From positions 3,162,001 to 3,226,000 of the forward strand of contig JAXMCA010000001.1 in the NCBI GenBank assembly GCA_046349595.1: 64,000 nucleotides of DNA. Direction: 5' to 3'. The notes under the pieces are model-generated. The model was not told where the DNA came from and ran no database searches. It worked only from the letters and a program-made list of their open reading frames with translations. The stretch is from JACRLW01 sp046349595. Its GTDB lineage: Bacteria > Planctomycetota > UBA1135 > UBA2386. Both the position numbers and the translations under genes were made by a program. Shown in pieces: positions 41,391 through 49,786 of this stretch; the stretch's first letter is position 1, and each line of letters opens with the position of its first letter.

Positions 41391-43112
41391 TCACAGACCG
41401 AGCTGCAGGCGCGCCGCGTTCGAGACGATGACGCCGGCCACGTTCACGCCCGGTGCCACCACCGCGCTCTGCGCGTGGATGACGAGTCCGACCAGCGAGG
41501 GCGCCGAGGGCAGGGCCTGATTCACGTTGCTGTAGGCGCCCTGCACCGCGAAGGGAGCGGTGACGTCGGGCGTCAGGTACAGCCGACACCCGTTCATGCC
41601 GACGACGTCGAGCGAGACGCCGCCCGGGACGGCGTTGAAGCCCCACAGCATCAGTCCCGCGAGCGCGCTCGCCGGCGCATGACCGACCACCATGGTGAAG
41701 GTCGACCCGATCGCCGGACGCGAACCCGCGGCGGCGAACAGGAGCAGCGGATCGCCGCCGGAACCGGTGGCGAAGGGAACGGCGGAGCTCAGGTCGTAGG
41801 AGCCCGGATCACCGGCACCGTTGCCCGGAGTGAAGCCGACCAGGCAGGCGTGTCCGCGATTGAGCACGTTGCCGTAGGCGAGGCGGAAGCGGCCATCGGC
41901 GAAGAGCTGCAACTGCGCGGTGTTGGCGGAGCCGGCCGCGTTGTATTCCGGCACCGAATCGAAGGTGACGACGAAGGTCGACGGGTTCGGCTGATGCGTG
42001 CGCACGCTGCCACCCGCGCCCGGATTCAGGTCCTGCCACAACACGGCGATGCTGGCATCCTCGCTGAGGAACTGGCCGGGATCGCCGTTGCAGCAGCGGT
42101 GGCCGGAGATGGTGCCGGTGTCGAGGTAGACGTTGCCGTTCGAGGACACGTCGATCGCCGTCGTGCTCCCACCGTGGAAGGGGAAGGTGAAACCGAGCGG
42201 CAGATTGCGCGCGATGGAATCGTCGGTCAGCCCGAGGTTGTTTCCCCCCGCGTAGCCGGGGTCGATGCAGCCGCTGGTGCAGGCGGTCACCTGGTAGCCG
42301 CCGCCGGGCGACGGCGTGAAATCGAAGGCGAGTCCGGACAGGTCGATGGTTCCGATCGGGAACTGCTCGTAGACCGAGGGTGCCGTCGGGCAGCCGTTGC
42401 CGACCGTGGCGAAGGTCGCGAAGCCGCAGTTGGTCCGGCGTGCGACCGCGTAGCCGCCGGTGCCGTTCGGCGTGAACGAGATCGCGGTGCCGGCGAGATC
42501 GAAGGTCGACGCGGGGAAGGACTCGAAGATCGTGGGCGTCGTGCCGCTGTCGAAGGGCATCGCGACCGAGAAGTCGCGCGCGCCGGGATTCGGGGCTCCA
42601 CCACCGGGCGTGATTCCGACCAGCATGGTGTGGCCGTCGATCACGGTCGCGAAGTCCCAGTACATCACCATCGAGCCGTCGGAGACGAGCTGGAGCTGCA
42701 CGGTGAAGGTCGTGCCTCCGCCGTATTCGATGATGCCGTCCCAGGTGATCACCGCGCGGCCGGGGAGCGCATTGAAGTAGACCCCGCCGTTCGACGACGG
42801 GTCGAGATCGGCCCACACCGGTGCGACGCGGGGAGTCCCGGCGAGGAAGGCGTTCACGTCACCGTTGCAGCAGCCATTGCCGGTGCCGGTGCCGAGCCAG
42901 ACGAAGCCGTTCGACGCGACCATCACCGAGGTCACGGAGCCCCCCGCGAAGGGGAAAGCGAAACCCAGCGGCTGCGATGTCGACAGCTGATCGTCGCCGA
43001 GTCCGAGGTTGGTGCCGAGATTCTGCTCGAAGCAAGGGACGGATTGCGCGCGTGCGGCGAGGCTGACGCAGCACACCACGAGAGCGGCGGGGAGGAAACG
43101 TGAGTTGAGCAT
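41391..43112 (-). CDS. secreted protein with two copies of a nidogen-like beta domain, 573 aa
   Basis: A signal peptide (MLNSRFLPAALVVCCVSLAA) leads into two ~145-residue repeats, at about residues 30-175 and 285-430. Both contain NLGL-DD, PLGF-FPF-GGS, a CCNGD motif (GNGCCNGD, GHRCCNGD), AVLW or PVWADL, TF-VTFDSV or VITWDGIIEY, and VGFTPG or VGITPG. The repeat resembles the nidogen (NIDO) type extracellular domain. The C-terminal ~110 residues (LMLWGFNAVPGGVSLDV, MNGCRLYLTPD) resemble the C-terminal domain of the secreted protein at 53.7-54.7 kb. Probably a surface or matrix protein. A TAGCAT box near 43190 could be its promoter. Confidence 0.72.
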   Translation of the reverse strand: MLNSRFLPAALVVCCVSLAARAQSVPCFEQNLGTNLGLGDDQLSTSQPLGFAFPFAGGSVTSVMVASNGFVWLGTGTGNGCCNGDVNAFLAGTPRVAPVWADLDPSSNGGVYFNALPGRAVITWDGIIEYGGGTTFTVQLQLVSDGSMVMYWDFATVIDGHTMLVGITPGGGAPNPGARDFSVAMPFDSGTTPTIFESFPASTFDLAGTAISFTPNGTGGYAVARRTNCGFATFATVGNGCPTAPSVYEQFPIGTIDLSGLAFDFTPSPGGGYQVTACTSGCIDPGYAGGNNLGLTDDSIARNLPLGFTFPFHGGSTTAIDVSSNGNVYLDTGTISGHRCCNGDPGQFLSEDASIAVLWQDLNPGAGGSVRTHQPNPSTFVVTFDSVPEYNAAGSANTAQLQLFADGRFRLAYGNVLNRGHACLVGFTPGNGAGDPGSYDLSSAVPFATGSGGDPLLLFAAAGSRPAIGSTFTMVVGHAPASALAGLMLWGFNAVPGGVSLDVVGMNGCRLYLTPDVTAPFAVQGAYSNVNQALPSAPSLVGLVIHAQSAVVAPGVNVAGVIVSNAARLQLGL

Positions 43113-43198
43113 CGGTGGAACCGCGCGACACACCGGCGGGGCGGGCGGGCGCCGTCGTGCCGTCCCCTCGTGAAGCGGTGCGGGGACGGCCGCGAATG

Positions 43199-43696
43199 CT
43201 AGCGCTCTGCTCGCAGTGCACGGGCGACACGCTCGCCGACCGACAGCAGGATGGCGGTCTCCCGGGCGTCGAAGTCGTGCTCGTCGGGACGCGCCACGCC
43301 GAAAGTGCCGCGCAGATGCTCGCCGTCGAGCATCGGCACGCAGATCGATCCCTTCATCGCCGTGAGCTTCGCGCCCGGCCGCACGTCGCCGGAGGTGTCG
43401 GTCTGCAGGTTGCACGCGGCGACCGGTGTCCGCCGCTGCGCGGCGAGACCCGCCATGCCCTTGCCGACGGGGATTCGCTCGACCTGCGGACGGATCGCCG
43501 GCGGGATGCCGCGCGCCGCACGGAGATGGAGCAGGCCGCCTTCGGCATCGAGCTCGTGCACGCTTCCGGTGACGCAATCGAAGCGCGCCAGCACGGTCGC
43601 GAGGAGGTCGTCCCAGACCGACCCTGCGTCCGCTGCACGCAGACCCTTCACCAATCCGTCGATCCGACCGAGGAAGACATCGTCGTCGCTGTTCAT
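43199..43696 (-). CDS. stand-alone GAF domain protein, 165 aa
   Basis: The product is one GAF domain after a short helix: VWDDLLATVLARFDCVTGSV, GIPPAIRPQVERIPVGKGM, SICVPMLDGEHLRGTFGVA and DFDARETAILLSVGERVA. GAF domains bind small molecules or form dimers; no output domain is attached, so it may act on a partner or be an adaptor. The ATG at 43696 stands 11 bases after a TATCGT box without a ribosome site. Confidence 0.85.
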   Translation of the reverse strand: MNSDDDVFLGRIDGLVKGLRAADAGSVWDDLLATVLARFDCVTGSVHELDAEGGLLHLRAARGIPPAIRPQVERIPVGKGMAGLAAQRRTPVAACNLQTDTSGDVRPGAKLTAMKGSICVPMLDGEHLRGTFGVARPDEHDFDARETAILLSVGERVARALRAER

Positions 43697-43707
43697 CGCT
43701 CGCGACG

Positions 43708-43713
43708 ACGATA
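43708..43713 (-). promoter_or_regulatory. candidate -10 box (TATCGT) before the GAF gene
   Basis: CCGCTATCGT on the - strand ends 11 bases before the ATG at 43696. No Shine-Dalgarno follows, as at carA and the S41 protease gene. Confidence 0.38.
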
Positions 43714-43915
43714 GCGGTTGCCCAGGGTCTTGCGGCTCCGGTTCCCCGTCCCGCGGTCCTCGATCGGGACTCGCGGAGCGCGGAACTCCCGTCTGCACAC
43801 AGGCCCTTCCGAACCGGTCGGACCGGCACGGACGCGACGGGTCGATCCCGCGAGGGTCGTCGCGCATGATCCGCGCTCCTTTCCAGGTCTGCGATTGCAC
43901 CGAGCCGACGTCGTG

Positions 43916-46900
43916 ATGAAGCGCACCTTTCCCGCCCTGAGTGCCGTCCTCGCCCTGTCCCTCGCGTGGGCACAGGATCCGATCGCCGCCCCGCTGCGCG
44001 AAGCCCTGCCCGCGCTGCTCGAGCAATCGACGTGGCGCATCGACAGCGACGACGCGGCGGCGCGCGGCGCGCTGCCGATCGGCAACGGTTCGGTCTTCGG
44101 ATGCCTGGGGCTCGATTCCAGCGCCTGCAGCATCGGCGCGATCAGCGGGCCCCGCTACGGCTCGGGTGACGTCGAGGCCGTGGGCGAAGGCGCATTCGGC
44201 GCCGTGGTCCTGGAGCTGGTCGACTCGGCCGGCCGACCGCTGGGTGTGGCACACCGCAGCGCCGCACGCGTGACCGGCTGCGGCGTTGTCGTCGCCGAGG
44301 ATCGCTACGGCGACGTCGCACTGCGCCTCACGGCCTTCGCCGTCACCCACGGTCCGCGGCTCATCGCGGTGCTGGAGGCCACGACGTCGCAGGACACCTG
44401 GCCGGCCGGGGTGTCGATCCGCGTCTCGACCAGCCACCCGGCGCGCGACGACAGAGATCGATTGCTGGTGAGCGCGTCCGGTGATGCGCGGATGGCCGTC
44501 GCGATGACCGGTGCGACGTCGCGCGAGAATCGACTGTTCGCCCCGCTGTCGGGGCCCGGACCCTTCCGCGGCGTGCTGGTGATCGACTGCGCGGAGGGTC
44601 AGCCGCCTGCGCGCGACAACGTGACCGTCGAGGCGGCGCGGGCCGAACTCGAACGCACCATCGCCGAATGGCGGAGCCGCCTGGCACGCGTGCCCTTCTT
44701 CGACTCCGACAACGTCCGCGTGCGGGATCTCTACCACGACCAGGCCGTGAACCTCCTGGTGCAGACCTGCGCGCAGACCGGTGCGGTCGTCGCGATGCTG
44801 GGCCGTCGCGTCTACTCGCTGCGCACCCAGACCGGCGGCCTGCTCGCCTTGCTTCGCCTGCGCTTGCACGACGAGGCCAGGCGCGTGATCACGTTGACCT
44901 CGGAGGCAATCTGTGCCACTCGTCGCCTGGACGAGAGCTATCCGCTCGACTTCGACCGTGCACGTGCATCGGACCCGGAGTGCGGACTGCCGGAGTTCTG
45001 GCGCACCTTGCCGATGCCGTCCGCCGAACTGCCTTCACTGCTGCTGCTGCAGCACTATTGGTACTGGCGCGCCACCCGCGACATCGAACCCATCGAGAAG
45101 GCGGCCCTGCTGCTCGAGACCTGCCTGAAGCGCCCCACGCGCGGCAGCGACTCGTTGATGCCCTTCTCCGGCAGCGAACCCTGGGCACCTCCGGCACTGG
45201 CGCGTTGTGCACCGGAGCTCCTCGGCAGCGAGACCTGCCTGTTCGGCGAGGAACCCTCGCGCGGTCGCACCGGCTCCTCGTTCGTCAGCGGCGTGTTGTT
45301 CCTGCTGGCACTCCAGGCCTACGGGGAACTCGGCGACGCACGCGATCGCATCGCTCGACCCGAGCTGTGGGCGAACGGCAAGCCGGAGGATGCGCCGTCG
45401 ACCGCCTTCCTCAAGCGCACGGTCACGATCCTGCAGGACGTCGAGAAGCGCTTCTGGATCGCCGATCTCGAGCGCTTCGCACCCGCGCTCTCGCCGATCG
45501 ACGGAGCCCCGGTGCGCGAGGTGCTCGCGAACGCCAACCTGATGCCGCTGTGGATCGGCTGGACCTATCCGACCGGCGAGAAGAGCAAGCTGAACCTGCA
45601 GCACTCGCTGGACGGGCTGTGGCAGAAGGGCGCGAGGATCGGCACGACCCGCACGGTGCCGGCTGCGAACGGTGACCTGATCGGCATGCTGCTGGTCGCG
45701 CTCTCCGAACGCGACGACGTGCGGCGTCTCGACGTGTTCGATGCCGCACTCGACTCCGCCGCACCCACCGCGTGCTGGAGCGACTTCGTCGACGGCAACG
45801 GCCGTCCCGTGGATCCGGACGGTGACGGCCCGCGCCGCGTCGTTCTCTGCGATCCGGGCAGCAGCGGCATCGTCTTCGACGCGCTGCTGTTCGCCATGAT
45901 CGGTGTGCGCTACGCGGCGATCCCCCACTGGGACGACGACGACATCCGCCTCGAGCTGCGTCTGCCGCACGGCGCGGATTACGTCACCATGCGCGGCGTG
46001 GCGAAGGACGGTCGCGTGCTCGACATCTTCTTCCGCCGCTCGGTGTCGCTGATGACCGAGGAGGAGCGCAAGGCGAACGACGAGATGGCCGCCGACCGGC
46101 GCCGCGATCCGAACGTGCCGCACGAGCGGCTGCGCTTCGTCGTCGAGCTGATCGAGGGCGCGCCGAAGGACGGCTACTACAACACCGACATCGACGCGAT
46201 GGGCACGATGTTCGTGCGCTACCTGAAGAAGGAAGCCCCGGCGAACGCCGAGGAACACGACTTCCGCCGCATCGAGGAGATGGAGTTCAGCAAACCGGAC
46301 AGCAACGCGTACTTCGCCGTCCGCGACGGCGCAGGCGCGCCGCCGGCGGGCCCCGATGTCACGGTGCCACCCGGCACGAAGAACCTCGTGTTCACCTGGC
46401 GCCCGCATTTCGCGGAGCTGGTGCGCGGCACGGAGACGCTGGTCGTCGACACTGGAATGCCGATCGATCGCGCCGGTCTGCACCGCCTGATGTTCGACTC
46501 CGATCGTGCGCGCGTTCCGCACCTCGTCCTCGACTGGGACTTCGATGCCGCTCCTCCGACGGCGTGGAACCGGACCTGGCTCAGGAGTGCAGACTTCAAG
46601 CGCGAACTCCAGCTCTTCGAGGACCTGGGAGGTCACGTCGAGGACACCGGCTTCGTCCGCAGCGCGCTGCTCGACGGGGCCCGCATCGAGGCCGATGCGC
46701 AGGGCGCCCTGCACGTCGCCGCCGGTGATGCTCCGCGGACGTTGCGCATCGCTCTCCCCGCCGGGTTGCCGGCGAACGCGGCGGTCCACGTGGGGTCTTC
46801 GGTCGCGGTGCGCATCCTGCGCGGAGACAAGCAGGTGCTGCGTGCCGGCGGCAGCGACCCGGTGGTTCCCGACCGCGACGCCGCGCTGGTCCCCGAGGAC

Positions 46901-46999
46901 GCAGCCGCCGAGATCCGCATCGAACTCGCGCCGAGCCCCGACCACGAGCGGGTGTTGTTCGCCCGCATCACCGGGGCGGACGGTCTTCCGCTGCGCTGA
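43916..46999 (+). CDS. secreted six-hairpin glycosidase-like protein, 1027 aa
   Basis: A signal peptide (MKRTFPALSAVLALSLAWAQ) is followed by a GH65/GH95-like N-terminal element, GALPIGNGSVFGCLGLDSS, and a beta-sandwich region. The centre (about residues 270-600) has pairs of long helices as in (alpha/alpha)6 barrels, with RDLYHDQAVNLLVQTC, LQHYWYWRATRDIEPIEKAA and FVSGVLFLLALQAYGELGD. The C terminus returns to beta structure. I infer a carbohydrate-active enzyme or relative; no acid/base pair can be assigned with safety. The ATG at 43916 starts the signal peptide (a GTG lies one codon earlier). Its stop abuts that of the convergent anti-sigma gene. Confidence 0.6.
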   Translation: MKRTFPALSAVLALSLAWAQDPIAAPLREALPALLEQSTWRIDSDDAAARGALPIGNGSVFGCLGLDSSACSIGAISGPRYGSGDVEAVGEGAFGAVVLELVDSAGRPLGVAHRSAARVTGCGVVVAEDRYGDVALRLTAFAVTHGPRLIAVLEATTSQDTWPAGVSIRVSTSHPARDDRDRLLVSASGDARMAVAMTGATSRENRLFAPLSGPGPFRGVLVIDCAEGQPPARDNVTVEAARAELERTIAEWRSRLARVPFFDSDNVRVRDLYHDQAVNLLVQTCAQTGAVVAMLGRRVYSLRTQTGGLLALLRLRLHDEARRVITLTSEAICATRRLDESYPLDFDRARASDPECGLPEFWRTLPMPSAELPSLLLLQHYWYWRATRDIEPIEKAALLLETCLKRPTRGSDSLMPFSGSEPWAPPALARCAPELLGSETCLFGEEPSRGRTGSSFVSGVLFLLALQAYGELGDARDRIARPELWANGKPEDAPSTAFLKRTVTILQDVEKRFWIADLERFAPALSPIDGAPVREVLANANLMPLWIGWTYPTGEKSKLNLQHSLDGLWQKGARIGTTRTVPAANGDLIGMLLVALSERDDVRRLDVFDAALDSAAPTACWSDFVDGNGRPVDPDGDGPRRVVLCDPGSSGIVFDALLFAMIGVRYAAIPHWDDDDIRLELRLPHGADYVTMRGVAKDGRVLDIFFRRSVSLMTEEERKANDEMAADRRRDPNVPHERLRFVVELIEGAPKDGYYNTDIDAMGTMFVRYLKKEAPANAEEHDFRRIEEMEFSKPDSNAYFAVRDGAGAPPAGPDVTVPPGTKNLVFTWRPHFAELVRGTETLVVDTGMPIDRAGLHRLMFDSDRARVPHLVLDWDFDAAPPTAWNRTWLRSADFKRELQLFEDLGGHVEDTGFVRSALLDGARIEADAQGALHVAAGDAPRTLRIALPAGLPANAAVHVGSSVAVRILRGDKQVLRAGGSDPVVPDRDAALVPEDAAAEIRIELAPSPDHERVLFARITGADGLPLR

Positions 47000-48616
47000 T
47001 CAGCGCTTGCCGCCGGACTCGGCCGGCTTCGCGCTTTCCGCGGGAGGCGACGGCTCCGCACGTCGACGCACCACGATCCAGGTGCTGGTTTCGGTGGCCT
47101 TGTCTGGGGCCCCCTTCGGCTGGTTCACCGGCTGACCCACGGTCGGTTGGCCGGGCTTCTCCGGCGATGCCGGTACCTGCTTGGCCACCGCACCCGCGGC
47201 ACCCGGAGGAGCACCCCGTCCGCCCATCTGCGGCTGCGCCTCGCGGCGCGTCGCCGGTGCCTTGGCCTCGCTGTTCTCGCGAGCTGCTTCCGAGTCGCGA
47301 TCGTTCTCGGCGGCCCCCAGATCCGCAGCGGCCAGCTCGCCGCCGGTGAGTTCGAAGGCGCGCTGCACCACGATGCGGCCATTCTGCTGCGCGACCAGCG
47401 GGGTGAGCGCCTTCAGGTATTCGGCATTCTGCGCGGCATCACCCTCGAGTCGGAACACCTGGTCACCGCTCTGCGGTCGATAGGCGCCCGCGTCCCCGCC
47501 CGCGGCCCGGAAGTAGCTCATCAGCGCGCGGTTGTCGACAGGCTCGACGGCGACGACGAAGGTCCCATCCTGGTCCTTGACCGGCTCGACCTGCAGACGT
47601 CGAACCAAGGGCGGGAGGACGTTCGCCGCCCAGTGGTCGGACTGCTGGACCGGCATCTGCACGAAGCTGTCCGACCAACTCGTGAATCCGAGGGCCTCGG
47701 AAGCTCTGACCAGGTTCGATGTCGTCGTCGCCTCAGGCGACTTCTCGGCGGCTGCCGGCAACTCGACCACCAGGACCAGGGAACCCGGATCCACCCGCTT
47801 GTAGTGCGCCTGCGGCACCACTTCCGGCGCGGGAACCGCGGGATCCGACTTCGGCGACGCCGCCGTGCTCGGCGGCGGACCGGCGAGACGAAGCACGACG
47901 TCGGACTTGTCCGTGTCGACACCCCGAAGCCCGGAAGTCACGTCGATCCCCTCCGCGAACTCGGAGGGATTCGCATCGCCGGTCGACGACTTGCCTCGCC
48001 CCGCGTCTTCGCCGGAAGCCTGTCGACCCCGCGGCGCGACGAATCCGCGAGCCCCAGCCTCCAGGCGCGCCGCGTCGTCCTTCGCATCCCGCGACGGCGT
48101 CTCGACCCTCGCTTGGGACTCGGGCGCGCTGCTCGAGGTGGCTTCGCGCGACGCGTCGTCCATCCGCTCCTCCTCCAGGTGACCCTGCAGGCGATCCTCG
48201 ATCCGCGCATCGTGATCCAGGAACCAGTTCTCGTCCGGCGCGCGCCGCCGCTCGTCGAGCGATGCGACGTCGTTGCTCCGCGGATCCCGCGCCGCGAAGT
48301 CGCGGACGAACAACCACAACCCGACCAGAAGGCCCGCCGCAATCGCGCTTCCGAGCAGCGGAACGAGGCGGAAACGGCGCCCACGGCGATCGGCATCCAC
48401 GCGGGCCATCACACGGTCGGCGAAACCGGGCCCGGCGGCGTCCCCTTCGCGAAGGGCCTGACGCAGGTCGAGGACCATGCGGCGGTACTCCTCCGCCGCG
48501 CGGCGCAGCTCGGGATTGACACGCATCTCGGCCTCGAAGCGCTGGCGCTGGACGTCGTCGAGTTCTCCGTCGACCCAGTCCGCGAGTCGCTCGTCGTCGA
48601 AGGCGCTTCGGGTCAT
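47000..48616 (-). CDS. anti-sigma factor, membrane-spanning, with large periplasmic part
   Basis: The N-terminal part (MTRSAFDDERLADWVDGELD, then NPELRRAAEEYRRMV) is the anti-sigma helical domain without the zinc HxxxCxxC motif. A single membrane helix follows at about 84-105 (LVPLLGSAIAAGLLVGLWLF), then a ~430-residue periplasmic region with a Pro/Ala/Ser-rich linker and a folded part (SLVLVVELPAAAE, GRIVVQRAFELTGG). The start overlaps the sigma gene stop (ATGA), so the pair is coupled and this protein should hold the sigma factor until an envelope signal frees it. Confidence 0.85.
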   Translation of the reverse strand: MTRSAFDDERLADWVDGELDDVQRQRFEAEMRVNPELRRAAEEYRRMVLDLRQALREGDAAGPGFADRVMARVDADRRGRRFRLVPLLGSAIAAGLLVGLWLFVRDFAARDPRSNDVASLDERRRAPDENWFLDHDARIEDRLQGHLEEERMDDASREATSSSAPESQARVETPSRDAKDDAARLEAGARGFVAPRGRQASGEDAGRGKSSTGDANPSEFAEGIDVTSGLRGVDTDKSDVVLRLAGPPPSTAASPKSDPAVPAPEVVPQAHYKRVDPGSLVLVVELPAAAEKSPEATTTSNLVRASEALGFTSWSDSFVQMPVQQSDHWAANVLPPLVRRLQVEPVKDQDGTFVVAVEPVDNRALMSYFRAAGGDAGAYRPQSGDQVFRLEGDAAQNAEYLKALTPLVAQQNGRIVVQRAFELTGGELAAADLGAAENDRDSEAARENSEAKAPATRREAQPQMGGRGAPPGAAGAVAKQVPASPEKPGQPTVGQPVNQPKGAPDKATETSTWIVVRRRAEPSPPAESAKPAESGGKR

Positions 48617-49353
48617 GACACGAACCCCTTCAGGAGGACCTGGAGTTGGAGGCGCCCACGGTGGATCCGCGAGCGGACCGTGCCCGGGGGAACGCCGAGC
48701 ACCTCGGCGATCTCCTCGTAGGACATGCCCTGCATGTCGCGCAGGATCACCGCGTCGCGGAACTCGTCGGGGAGCCGCGAGACCGCATCGCGCACCGCGG
48801 AGCCGAACTCGCGCTGGTCGGCGCGATCGGCCGGATCGACCTCGCGCGACGGCGGCTGCACGTAGAGGTCCTCGGTGCCTGCGATCGGCGCGTCGATGGA
48901 CATCGGGCGGTGCTTGCCGCGCTTGATGGTGCGCTGGCTGCGGTACTCGGTGATCGCCGTGTTCATCGCGATGGTGTGCAGCCACACCGGGAAACGCACC
49001 GCTCCGTCGAAGCGCGGCAGCCCGCGGTAGGCGCGCATGAAGACCTCCTGGCAGAGGTCTTCGGCGGCATTGCGATCACACCTGAGCACGCGCATGGCGA
49101 GGCGGAAGACGTGGTCCTGATAGCGCTCGACCAGGGTACGGAACGCATCCCCGTCACCGCTGCGTGCGGCATCGACCAGGTCCCCCTCGTGGGGGTCGGT
49201 TCCGCTCGATTCGAGCTGGTTGTGAGTGGCGACCTCGGACAAGGCGTCCGGAACGAGGGGCTGCGGACGCAGCGCGCGCGGGACGGTTCCCGGTGGGGCC
49301 TGCTCTCTCTCGTCGAGTGCCAAGCGGTCGTTGTCGTGGGGTGTTGAGGACAT
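48613..49353 (-). CDS. ECF-type RNA polymerase sigma factor
   Basis: The 246-aa product has sigma region 2 (AFRTLVERYQDHVFRLAMRV, NAAEDLCQEVFMRAYRGLPR, PVWLHTIAMNTAITEYRS) and region 4 (LPDEFRDAVILRDMQGMSYE then EIAEVLGVPPGTVRSRIHRG). About 55 extra residues precede region 2. It overlaps its anti-sigma gene by 4 bases. The ATG at 49353 is part of a 6-bp inverted repeat and lacks a ribosome site, so translation may be restrained. A TATCCT box at 49405-49410 is a possible -10. Confidence 0.93.
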   Translation of the reverse strand: MSSTPHDNDRLALDEREQAPPGTVPRALRPQPLVPDALSEVATHNQLESSGTDPHEGDLVDAARSGDGDAFRTLVERYQDHVFRLAMRVLRCDRNAAEDLCQEVFMRAYRGLPRFDGAVRFPVWLHTIAMNTAITEYRSQRTIKRGKHRPMSIDAPIAGTEDLYVQPPSREVDPADRADQREFGSAVRDAVSRLPDEFRDAVILRDMQGMSYEEIAEVLGVPPGTVRSRIHRGRLQLQVLLKGFVS

Positions 49354-49370
49354 GGGGTGGTCGACCCCAT
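49352..49370. repeat. inverted repeat covering the sigma factor start codon
   Basis: ATGGGG and CCCCAT pair across a 7-base loop; in the - strand mRNA the A and U of the initiation codon are inside the stem. It might hide the start or serve as an operator. It is short enough to be chance. Confidence 0.35.
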
Positions 49371-49498
49371 CGGGACGCGACAGCGGCGCGTCGGCCGGGC
49401 CGGCAGGATAACGTCGCCGGCGTCAGACGCCGCGGCCCTCGGCGGAACTCCACGCGACTTCGCCGTGTGGATCACGCTCGAGCGCGGCGAGCGAAGCC

Positions 49499-49780
49499 AT
49501 GACCCGACACATCCTGCACGTGGACTGCCCCTGTTGCGGTCAATCCCTCGAGATCGACACGCGGACCGGCAAGGCCAGGCGACACGCCGGCAAGGACGCC
49601 GGTCTCGACGACCTGGTCGCGAAGCAGCGCAAGGAATCACAGCGCCTCGACGACCTCTTCCACGGCGCGAAGAGCGCGGAGCGCGAGCGCGACTCCGAGT
49701 TCGACCGCCTGCTCGAGGACGCGAAGGAGAAGAGCAAGAACGACAAGGACAAGCCGCGCAGCCCCTTCGACCTCGAGTAG
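49499..49780 (+). CDS. small protein with a zinc-ribbon-like CPCC motif, 93 aa
   Basis: The product starts MTRHILHVDCPCCGQSLEID and continues with TRTGKARRHAG, then a charged helix rich in Lys, Glu and Asp (RKESQRLDDLFHGA, FDRLLEDAKEKSKN) and ends SPFDLE. Only one CxxC-like knuckle (CPCC) is present, so a zinc site would need dimerisation. It is cytosolic with no membrane segment. Function unknown. It diverges from the sigma gene and ends 6 bases before the convergent M28 peptidase gene. Confidence 0.7.
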   Translation: MTRHILHVDCPCCGQSLEIDTRTGKARRHAGKDAGLDDLVAKQRKESQRLDDLFHGAKSAERERDSEFDRLLEDAKEKSKNDKDKPRSPFDLE

Positions 49781-49786
49781 GGCCGA

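Noticed and set aside
37862..41431. 1189-codon + strand frame across the SLOG, RyR and MFS genes
   Set aside because: It overlaps three better supported genes and contains no domain pattern.
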